This document shows, in pieces, positions 25,680-32,646 of a stretch of DNA of 64,000 bases (position 1 is the stretch's first letter; each line of letters starts with the position of its first letter). The DNA is from JBNKFV01 sp050289485 (GTDB lineage Bacteria > Pseudomonadota > Gammaproteobacteria > Pseudomonadales > Cellvibrionaceae), in assembly GCA_050289485.1 (NCBI GenBank), contig JBNKFV010000024.1, positions 62,001-126,000 of the forward strand. Reading direction: 5' to 3'. The notes beneath the pieces are model-generated. The model was not told the origin of the DNA, did not search any database, and saw only the letters and a list, made by a program, of their open reading frames with translations. A program made the position numbers and the translations under genes.

Positions 25680-27116
25680 TTAACTCGTCATTGGAAGTGT
25701 TACGCAAAGACAGGCACCTGATGACACTGGCTTTACAAAAATCTCGCCCCTATGCAACTGCACGTAGGCTTTGCACACCGACAGGCCGATACCACTGCCT
25801 TTGATGGCACTGGTGGCTTTGGTTGTGCCCTGAAAAAAGGCCTCAAATACCTGCTCATGTTCGTTGGCGGGGATTTGGCCGCCGGTATTGTGCACCTCGA
25901 TCACCGCCTTGTCGCCTTCGATCTTGGCACTCATCGTAACCGTGCCACTATCAGGCGCGAACTTCACCGCATTCGACAACAGATTGTCGAACACCATGCT
26001 GAGTTTTTCTTCATCGGCACTGATTTTTATGCTGTCGATATCAGTGCTCAGCTGCAATTGTTTACCCTTAACTACCAACAAGTGGTGGGCAATGACCTGA
26101 TCAAGCAGCTGGTCGAGCCAAAAGGTCGAGGCATTAAGTACCAGTTGGTGCGATTGCGCCGTACTGTAACGTAGCAGGTTCTCAATTTGTTCCTGCAAAC
26201 GCAGGCAATTGTTTTTCAGCAATGCCACCACTTCGGCCTGATCGTGGTTCAACTCGCCCACCACACCATCGCTCAATAACTCTGACCCCTCACGCAAGCT
26301 GCTCAGAGGGGTTTTGAGTTCGTGCGACATATGTTGCAGAAACAGAGTCTTTTGATTTTCGAGCTCTTGGATACGCTGGCGCATCCATTCCAGGCGAGTA
26401 CCCAGCTCCTGAATATCGGACGGGCCACGCACCTGCACCGGATTATCGAACTGGCCGTTACCCAAGCGGCGAATAGCTCGATCGAGCTGGCCAATGGGGT
26501 TGAGCAACAACCGCACAAATAAGTAAGCCACAACCCCCAGCACCGGCACTAACCCCGCCAACTGCCAGAGCATCAAATTGTTTGCCTGCTGAGCCGACGC
26601 CTGAAGATTATCGACCTCCGCGTCTTTCTGGCGTTCTGCCTCGGCTTTAACCACCGTTGCCTGTGCATTGATATCACTAAACTTATCCAGCAAAAGGCTC
26701 ACGGCCTCAGTGCCCAATAACAGGGTTTGTAGGCCATCGTATATCTCGGCTTCTACTGTAGTGATGGTGTGTAACCGGCCAGAAAGTGAGGCAACCGGCG
26801 ACTGTGCCTGCAATACCGCCAAGGCACCGAGAAAGTTGCTGCGGTGTTCGAGGTACACATTGAACAACTCTTCGTCGAGCAACACGTTATATTGCCGTGC
26901 GCTGCGCTCCATACCAATCAGCGCCTCCGACAACTGCTGACTGGCATTGGCCACCAATGTCGCCCGTTTGATGGCAACCTGCCCCTGAGTACTCAGGCGA
27001 TTGGTATATACCGTAGCGGTAAGCAGTGCCAACACCAATGGTACAATCGCCAACGCAAAGGCCGCCAACGCCAAGCCCGGCAACGACAATACTCGGAAAG
27101 ATAGAAAACGACCCAT
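25680..27116 (-). CDS. glrK: Sensor histidine kinase GlrK (QseE)
   Basis: This 478-residue inner-membrane kinase has a first membrane helix at about residues 14-36, a periplasmic helical sensor (about 40-180) and a second helix (LAGLVPVLGVVAYLFVRLLL, about 187-206). A HAMP domain is followed by the dimerisation domain with phospho-accepting His265 in LQHMSHELKTPLSSL. The ATPase domain has DNLLSNAVKFAP (N box), VEVHNTGGQIP and GSGIGLSVCKAYVQ (G boxes). It is first gene of the glrK-qseG-glrR operon and would phosphorylate GlrR in response to envelope or amino-sugar signals. It is divergent from a lone receiver gene at 27274. Confidence 0.94.
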   Translation of the reverse strand: MGRFLSFRVLSLPGLALAAFALAIVPLVLALLTATVYTNRLSTQGQVAIKRATLVANASQQLSEALIGMERSARQYNVLLDEELFNVYLEHRSNFLGALAVLQAQSPVASLSGRLHTITTVEAEIYDGLQTLLLGTEAVSLLLDKFSDINAQATVVKAEAERQKDAEVDNLQASAQQANNLMLWQLAGLVPVLGVVAYLFVRLLLNPIGQLDRAIRRLGNGQFDNPVQVRGPSDIQELGTRLEWMRQRIQELENQKTLFLQHMSHELKTPLSSLREGSELLSDGVVGELNHDQAEVVALLKNNCLRLQEQIENLLRYSTAQSHQLVLNASTFWLDQLLDQVIAHHLLVVKGKQLQLSTDIDSIKISADEEKLSMVFDNLLSNAVKFAPDSGTVTMSAKIEGDKAVIEVHNTGGQIPANEHEQVFEAFFQGTTKATSAIKGSGIGLSVCKAYVQLHRGEIFVKPVSSGACLCVTLPMTS

Positions 27117-27273
27117 ACGGGCTTATCCTCTGCAACCTGATAATTCATAGACAGCGGCGCAACAAGCACCAAAGCCTACCACAAAAAATTGAGCTAGAAT
27201 TTAACAGGCGCTGTTCAATCAGACGCGAACACTACAGCAGGTATTCCGCATTAGCCAACAAACAGGCACGGCA

Positions 27274-27633
27274 ATGAACAAACATGTTTTTATAGTTGAA
27301 GATAATCCAGACAACGGCCGGTTAATAAGCTGGATTATGGAAGATATAGGTTACACCAGCGACCTGTTTGAAGATGCAGAAAGCGCGCTGGATACCCTGG
27401 ATGAAAAAGTCGATTTAGTGCTTATGGATATTTCGTTGCCGGGCATGAACGGCAAAGAGGCCATCCACCAGATTCGCCAAGGCGACCATAAAGCGCTACC
27501 CATCATCGCTATTACCGCCCACGAGCTAGAAGACGAAGTAGCGGCCATTCTCGCCAGTGGCGCTAACGAAATTATTCACAAGCCGGTAGATGAAAATATT
27601 CTGATTACCACCGTGCGCGCGCTGTGTGAGTAG
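27274..27633 (+). CDS. Single-domain response regulator (receiver only)
   Basis: This 119-residue CheY/DivK-like receiver has acidic pocket VEDNPDN, phospho-acceptor Asp in VLMDISLPGMNG (about residue 50), switch Thr in AITAHEL and Lys in IHKPVDE. No output domain is attached. The ATG at 27274 follows the divergent glrK gene by 157 bp, and the diguanylate cyclase gene converges from the right. It may act as a phosphate relay or sink or bind a partner protein; no kinase is encoded with it except the divergent glrK. Confidence 0.9.
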   Translation: MNKHVFIVEDNPDNGRLISWIMEDIGYTSDLFEDAESALDTLDEKVDLVLMDISLPGMNGKEAIHQIRQGDHKALPIIAITAHELEDEVAAILASGANEIIHKPVDENILITTVRALCE

Positions 27634-27757
27634 TGCCAGGAATCAACCGATGTGCGCGATCCAAGGCACCGGCAACGCTCACATTTGTCAGCCATTTGAA
27701 AGATAGCAACAGGGTAGTCCGACAAGCGTTCGAAATACTTTCTACTCACAAAATGGT

Positions 27758-29527
27758 TTATTCAGCGCGGCAACAGAGATTACGTCCTTCGCTTTTAGCT
27801 TTGTACAACGCCTGGTCAGCTCGCGCAAATACGGCTTCTATCGAGTCGCCTTCACGAAAACCAGATAGCCCCACAGATACCGTAATTTGTACCGGTTCAC
27901 CACGGAAACTGAAAGGCAGCCCCGCCAGCGCCGAGCGAATTTTATCCATCAGGTTATAAGCTACATCTTCGTCGGTTTCCGGCAAAATCACTACAAACTC
28001 TTCACCCCCAAAACGCCCGAGAAAATCCACTTCGCGTAAACGCTTGTGCAAGGCTTTGGCAAACACTTGTAGCACCCTGTCGCCAACCTGGTGCCCATAG
28101 GTATCGTTAACGCTTTTGAATTTGTCGATGTCGCACACCGCCATGGTGAGTGGCCGTTGATACCGCTGCCAGCGAATGTATTCGTCGTGAATACGCTGGT
28201 TGTAGGCTTCGCGATTGGGTAATTGCGTAAGGGGATCGGTTAATGCTTGTTCGCGCGCTTCGGCCAGTTCGGCCTTGGTGGTTTGCACGGCGGTTTCCAT
28301 CGATTCGATTTTTGCTACCAGTGCTGCCAGTTGCCCAGCTACGCTGGCCGCCTCGCCCCCATCGCCATTTGCAACCTCTGTAGTCTCTTCGCCCGCCATT
28401 GGCTGGTGGGTGTCATAACGGTTAAGCGCCTCATAGATGGCTTGCAGGTACTGGTTAATCGCACTTTTTACCTGTTCGGTATCTTCCGCGCTCGCCAGCA
28501 ACGATTCAAACCCTTGTGTTTCACCACGCATGGCGGTAGCCAGCTCACGCCCAGCTAACTGCCCCTCTTCAATACCGGCAACACCTTCAAGCAATTGCAG
28601 AATGTCGGCCAGATGCTGCTCAAGCCCGATAAGATACTCTCGAAAATTACCATCAACTTCGAGGTAGGCATGAAAAATGAGATCTCGAATCGCCTCAAGG
28701 GTGGGTACCAAATCCTGCCAGTTGAGCCCCTCGCGTAAACAATTGCGCGCCACAGCAACCTTCTCGGCAACGCACACTTGCGGCTCAACTCGATCGATCA
28801 CCTCGGTGAGCACACGTTCTACACTGCCAGCAACCTGGGCAAACTGCCCATCGGTATTCTGAATAGGCACTAACGACATACGAGGAGCGTCAGATGCCGC
28901 CGCAGCAGGAGTATCAGCCATATCTTCCAGCATCAAATCCTCTGCCTGCTCACCGGTCGTCGCTACAGCCAATTCCTCAACCGCGGGTTGGGGTTGCGCT
29001 ACAGGCTCACCGCTCTCCTGCCCAACCCCACCGCCAAACAATCGGGAGAACCATCCTCCCCGCGCCGCAAGTTCTTCATTAGAGGCACGCACACCGGCTT
29101 CTACCGACGGAGCCATGTGCGACAACATCGGCACCACTTGTAACAGGTAATGGGTTTCATCTACTTTGCTGCGGATGCCGCGCAATGCCTTTTTATTGAC
29201 TCCTCCACCGCTGGATTTCAACAAGGGTTCGACAATCTCCTTCAAGCCACGTTGATAACGCTCTGTGGCTTCCTTGCGCCGATTGGCAAACGCCTTTACC
29301 GATACCTCTAATTCTGCCAGTGCTGAACCCGTTAAACCTCCGCGCCCCTGCTGCACTTTGCGCACATGGCGAAACAGTGGCTCGTCGAGCCCTTCGGTAA
29401 TTATGTGCAAACAGTCGAGCAGATGCTGAATCTGGTCTGCCTGAGCGGTAACTCGTTTGTCATTACGCTCCTGTTGCTGCAACAGTTGCAGGTATTTGTC
29501 CCGCCAGTTGGTGGGTGTTGCGCTCAT
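27758..29527 (-). CDS. Diguanylate cyclase with N-terminal regulatory domain
   Basis: This 589-residue protein makes cyclic di-GMP. The C-terminal GGDEF domain (about residues 430-585) has the active-site sequence GGEEF at about 507 and an RxxD inhibitory site (REVD) five residues before it, so product feedback is expected. The N-terminal 400 residues are soluble, helical and divided by a Pro/Ala-rich linker, without a recognised sensor or membrane helix. A coiled coil (IESMETAVQTTKAELAEAREQAL) joins it to the catalytic domain. Cyclic di-GMP commonly controls exopolysaccharide output, a possible link to the XrtA locus in the same window (inference). Confidence 0.9.
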   Translation of the reverse strand: MSATPTNWRDKYLQLLQQQERNDKRVTAQADQIQHLLDCLHIITEGLDEPLFRHVRKVQQGRGGLTGSALAELEVSVKAFANRRKEATERYQRGLKEIVEPLLKSSGGGVNKKALRGIRSKVDETHYLLQVVPMLSHMAPSVEAGVRASNEELAARGGWFSRLFGGGVGQESGEPVAQPQPAVEELAVATTGEQAEDLMLEDMADTPAAAASDAPRMSLVPIQNTDGQFAQVAGSVERVLTEVIDRVEPQVCVAEKVAVARNCLREGLNWQDLVPTLEAIRDLIFHAYLEVDGNFREYLIGLEQHLADILQLLEGVAGIEEGQLAGRELATAMRGETQGFESLLASAEDTEQVKSAINQYLQAIYEALNRYDTHQPMAGEETTEVANGDGGEAASVAGQLAALVAKIESMETAVQTTKAELAEAREQALTDPLTQLPNREAYNQRIHDEYIRWQRYQRPLTMAVCDIDKFKSVNDTYGHQVGDRVLQVFAKALHKRLREVDFLGRFGGEEFVVILPETDEDVAYNLMDKIRSALAGLPFSFRGEPVQITVSVGLSGFREGDSIEAVFARADQALYKAKSEGRNLCCRAE

Positions 29528-29733
29528 GTTGTTGTCCTGATATTTGAATTATGGGACACAAATACCCTCCACCAACCTGCTCAGAGGGTAAATAAACTCC
29601 CATCCAGTATATGTAATCTTACGGCAATCGTGCGCGCCACAACGCACAAAATTAACACCCGTCTATACTCGCCCGTAACCTGACAGCGCTGACTATTATT
29701 GGTTAATTCGATAAATCAACGACGATGATAATA

Positions 29734-29940
29734 ATGAAATATTTGCCGGCTATTGCCGCGATTGTATTCACTGGGCTTGTTCTCGCCAGCTGCCAACATC
29801 AACCGTCGACACTGCAACTACAGGTACCTGAAGGGGGCAGTATCAAAGTGCACCACCCGCATCTCGTAGCTGAACAGCGTGCTCAGCAATGGCGTTATCA
29901 ACTGACGCCAGAGCAGTACGACTTTGTTGTATGCCCCTAA
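29734..29940 (+). CDS. Small predicted lipoprotein, unknown function
   Basis: This 68-residue product has a clear lipoprotein signal (AIAAIVFTGLVLASC, Cys near residue 19) and a mature tail of about 50 residues without known domain (QLQVPEGGSIKVHHPHLVAEQ). A second ATG three codons upstream (29725) is possible; neither has a strong ribosome binding site. A terminator hairpin follows at 30007. The signal motif argues that the gene is real although it is short. Confidence 0.6.
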   Translation: MKYLPAIAAIVFTGLVLASCQHQPSTLQLQVPEGGSIKVHHPHLVAEQRAQQWRYQLTPEQYDFVVCP

Positions 29941-30006
29941 CAGACACAGACGAGCAGACGGGCCTCAGCCAGGTGCAACCGGCAATGCAGAGAAATAGCA
30001 GGCAAT

Positions 30007-30034
30007 AAAAAAGCCACCAAGTGGTGGCTTTTTT
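30007..30034. terminator. Bidirectional terminator between lipoprotein gene and dsbA
   Basis: Symmetrical hairpin GCCACC-AAGT-GGTGGC with six As before and six Ts after, so it can end transcription of the small lipoprotein gene on the plus strand and of dsbA on the minus strand. Confidence 0.9.
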
Positions 30035-30062
30035 AGGCTTTTGTCGTGTTACAGCCGCATTA

Positions 30063-30728
30063 CTACTGCTTTTCTGCGCGAATTTTCTCAACCAGGAAGT
30101 CTACGACTTTCAACATTTCCACATTGCTGCCCGCGGTACGGCCACTGATACGGTAAGTACCGTCGACAACGATTTCCGGAGTACCCGTTACCCGGTAGCC
30201 GCGAATATGTGAATAGGCCAGCAAGGTCTGGTTTATGATAGGAAACGAGTTGAACGTTTTAGCGAACTTTTCCTTATCAACACCATGATCGGCAAACAAG
30301 GCCGCAATAGCCGCTTCGCTGTTTAAGGCATTATGATTCTGGTGCAAGGCTTCAAACATTGGGGCATGCAACTTATCTAATACGCCAAGCGCTTTTGCGG
30401 TGTAGTAGGCACGGGCATGTAATTCCATCACATTAGTGCGCTTGCCGCCGTTAAACCCGGCAGGCTCCTGCCACATGGCCGGTACGCCAACAAAGTTCAC
30501 ATCATCTGGTGCTGCCGCTTTCCAAGGTTCAATGACACTTTCGAACGAATAACAGTGGGGGCAGCCATACCAAAACACTTCAGCCACCTCGATTTTATCG
30601 GGATTGTCTGTACGCAATGGGTTGTCTAAGCGAAGATAGTGTTCACCTTCTACGTAATGTTGCGCCACAGCGGCAAAACTCAGTAATCCCCCTAATACAG
30701 CTACCCCAATTGCTTTTACAAAACCCAT
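30063..30728 (-). CDS. dsbA: Thiol:disulfide interchange protein DsbA
   Basis: This 221-residue periplasmic oxidoreductase introduces disulfide bonds into secreted proteins. The signal peptide reads IGVAVLGGLLSFAAVAQ, and the thioredoxin active site is FWYGCPHCYSFE near residue 55, the CPHC typical of DsbA. The cis-proline loop (VTGTPEIVVDG) follows in the C-terminal part. It lies downstream of the cytochrome c4 gene on the same strand, with a terminator between them, so it is probably transcribed separately. The pair is a common arrangement in pseudomonads and relatives. Confidence 0.95.
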   Translation of the reverse strand: MGFVKAIGVAVLGGLLSFAAVAQHYVEGEHYLRLDNPLRTDNPDKIEVAEVFWYGCPHCYSFESVIEPWKAAAPDDVNFVGVPAMWQEPAGFNGGKRTNVMELHARAYYTAKALGVLDKLHAPMFEALHQNHNALNSEAAIAALFADHGVDKEKFAKTFNSFPIINQTLLAYSHIRGYRVTGTPEIVVDGTYRISGRTAGSNVEMLKVVDFLVEKIRAEKQ

Positions 30729-30910
30729 GTCTTGTTATCTCCACACTGATTACACAATAATTTTTTCAACCCAGAAGCATCTAGTAAGCGATGCTAGGTA
30801 AAGGTTAATGAATCCAAACTTAATCTGGCGCGTTGGTTAGACCTCATTACCACGGCAGGTTCCGCGCAAATCATGGCAACCTTAACGCGGTATGGCAAAC
30901 GCAGACGAAA

Positions 30911-30936
30911 AAAAAGGTGGCCTTGGCCACCTTTTT
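30911..30936. terminator. Terminator after cytochrome c4 gene
   Basis: Strong palindrome GGTGGCC-TT-GGCCACC flanked by at least five As and five Ts. It lies 15 bp past the stop codon of the cytochrome c4 gene (minus strand). Confidence 0.9.
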
Positions 30937-30950
30937 ACGTATTTTGCGCG

Positions 30951-31598
30951 TTAGTTCAAACCAGCAATGTAGTTTGCCACGGCTTTGATCTCTGCATCGC
31001 TCAGCTGCGCAGCCACACCACGCATGATCATATTGTCACCGTCGTTGGTACGATCACCGGCACGGAAGGCACGCAGCTGCTTTTCGATATATTCAGGGAA
31101 CTGGCCACCCAAACGTGGGTACTTCGCTGGTTCATTGCCATGACCAGTCGGTGAATGGCAGCCCATACAGGCTGGAACACCATTTTCTGCATTACCGGCA
31201 TGGTAAACCTTTTTACCCAGCGCCAGCGCATCGGTCTTGACGCCTGAGTTCAACTGAACCTGCATTTTTTTACTACCCGACAACTGCATTTTTTGGCTGC
31301 CAAAGTAAGCGGCAATATCTGCCAGATCCTGGTCACTCATATTGGTCAGCTGGCCGGTCATCTCGGCCACCACTCGGTCGCCATTTTTGATGTCGTGCAG
31401 CTGCTTGAGAATATACTTGTTGCCCAAACCTGCCAATTTTGGAAACGTAGGTGCGGCACTGTTGCCATCACTGCCATGGCAGGCAGCACAGGCTGTCACT
31501 AATGACTCACCACGCTTAGCATCACCTTCAGCGAAAGCCACGCTGGCAGCAGTGGTGACAAGGATACTTACAACGGCGTTCAGTAAAAGATTTTTCAT
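30951..31598 (-). CDS. Dihaem cytochrome c4
   Basis: This 215-residue periplasmic electron carrier has a signal peptide (LLLNAVVSILVTTAASVAFA) and two class I cytochrome c domains. The haem sites are CAACH (about residue 36) and CMGCH (about 139); Met ligands are likely in EMTGQLTNM and MIMRGVA. In relatives cytochrome c4 passes electrons from the bc1 complex to terminal oxidases, so it may feed the caa3-type oxidase encoded at 43-48 kb (inference). The promoter region is shared with the divergent engB gene (195-bp gap). Confidence 0.94.
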   Translation of the reverse strand: MKNLLLNAVVSILVTTAASVAFAEGDAKRGESLVTACAACHGSDGNSAAPTFPKLAGLGNKYILKQLHDIKNGDRVVAEMTGQLTNMSDQDLADIAAYFGSQKMQLSGSKKMQVQLNSGVKTDALALGKKVYHAGNAENGVPACMGCHSPTGHGNEPAKYPRLGGQFPEYIEKQLRAFRAGDRTNDGDNMIMRGVAAQLSDAEIKAVANYIAGLN

Positions 31599-31793
31599 TG
31601 GCTAATCCGTAATCCCAGTTGTATTGCGCGCCGGGTTTGGTCTTCTCGTGTGAATAATTGCTTGCTACCTTGCGTGAGTATTAGCGTCACAAGGTAGCCG
31701 CGGATACAATACCCCACTGCCGGTTCGGCGCATTAAAGCGGCGCCTATTATATACAAACCTTTTGATAACTCACTAATTATCCGGGAATTAAC

Positions 31794-32429
31794 TTGAGCC
31801 AGATCATCTATCGCAACGCTAAATTTCATAAAAGTGCTCCTAATCTGGCCAACTGCCCTCCAGAAGAAGGGGCTGAAGTGGCCTTCGCCGGGCGGTCTAA
31901 CGCGGGAAAATCCAGTGCTATCAATACCTTAACTGAGAATCACAAGCTTGCACGCACCAGTAAAACCCCGGGGCGAACCCAGTTAATCAACTTTTTTGAC
32001 GTGGGCGATCAGCAGCGCCTGGTTGACCTGCCTGGCTATGGCTATGCCAAAGTTCCTACGGCCATGAAAGACGAATGGCAGAAAAACCTGTCGGAATACC
32101 TGCAAAAGCGCGAGTGCCTGCGGGGGTTGATTCTGCTGATGGATATTCGCCACCCCATGCAAGAGTTCGATACGATGATGATCAACTGGGCGGTGGACAT
32201 CGACATGCCCGTACACCTGCTGCTCACCAAGGCCGACAAACTTAAGAAAGGTCCCGCAAAAAATACGCTGCTACAAGTGAGAAAGCATCTCAAAGAAGCA
32301 CAAGTTGACGATTTGGTTAGCGCGCAAATGTTCTCAGCCCTCAAAAAAGAAGGGTTAAACGAACTAAAATCGGTACTAAACCGCTGGCTGGCACTGGAAG
32401 AACCCACCACCGAAACAGCTCAAGACTAG
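31794..32429 (+). CDS. engB: Ribosome biogenesis GTPase EngB (YihA)
   Basis: This 211-residue TRAFAC GTPase is needed for late 50S subunit assembly. G1 reads GRSNAGKSS (about 34), G2 TPGRTQ, G3 DLPGYGYA, G4 TKADKL and the G5-region SAQMFSALKKEG. The start is TTG (31794), aligned with the family N-terminus (SQIIYRNAKFHKSAPNL) and preceded by GGGAA. The gene converges on polA, a common arrangement. Its TAG stop codon is formed by the TA target and first G of a MITE-like terminal repeat (see 32429). Confidence 0.95.
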   Translation: MSQIIYRNAKFHKSAPNLANCPPEEGAEVAFAGRSNAGKSSAINTLTENHKLARTSKTPGRTQLINFFDVGDQQRLVDLPGYGYAKVPTAMKDEWQKNLSEYLQKRECLRGLILLMDIRHPMQEFDTMMINWAVDIDMPVHLLLTKADKLKKGPAKNTLLQVRKHLKEAQVDDLVSAQMFSALKKEGLNELKSVLNRWLALEEPTTETAQD

Positions 32430-32455
32430 GGCCTGTTAACACTATTTGAATGGCA
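32429..32455 (+). mobile_element. Lone terminal repeat of the MITE found at 62539
   Basis: GGGCCTGTTAACACTA here is identical to the left end of the 264-bp element at 62539 and is likewise preceded by CTA; similarity continues weakly (TTTGAATGG). No matching right end (AACAGGCCC) is present before polA, so it is a one-ended remnant or a decayed insertion. The engB stop codon overlaps its first base. Confidence 0.65.
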
Positions 32456-32471
32456 CTAGAACAAAAGGCAT

Positions 32472-32500
32472 AAAAAAGCCCCGGTATTGCTACCAGGGCT
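32472..32500 (-). terminator. polA terminator
   Basis: Hairpin AGCCC-C-GGTA-TTGC-TACC-A-GGGCT, with one internal mismatch, preceded on the plus strand by six As, which gives a U-tract for the minus-strand polA transcript. It lies about 150 bp past the polA stop. The stretch between (32501-32646) is AT-rich without another feature. Confidence 0.7.
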
Positions 32501-32646
32501 GTTACCAATTTTGGAAACCATACGGCTAATGCCGTGTCATCGAAATGGAGAGCAAGACACCAAGAGTTCTCACGTTAAGTTAGAGACAGCTCCCCGACAT
32601 TAGTTCAATTTAAAAATAAATTATTTCTCTACGACAACAGACCCCA

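Noticed and set aside
30873..31154. 93-codon frame over the cytochrome c4 terminator
   Set aside because: It runs through the terminator hairpin and antisense to the cytochrome gene; low-complexity Arg/Lys start produced by the A-tract.
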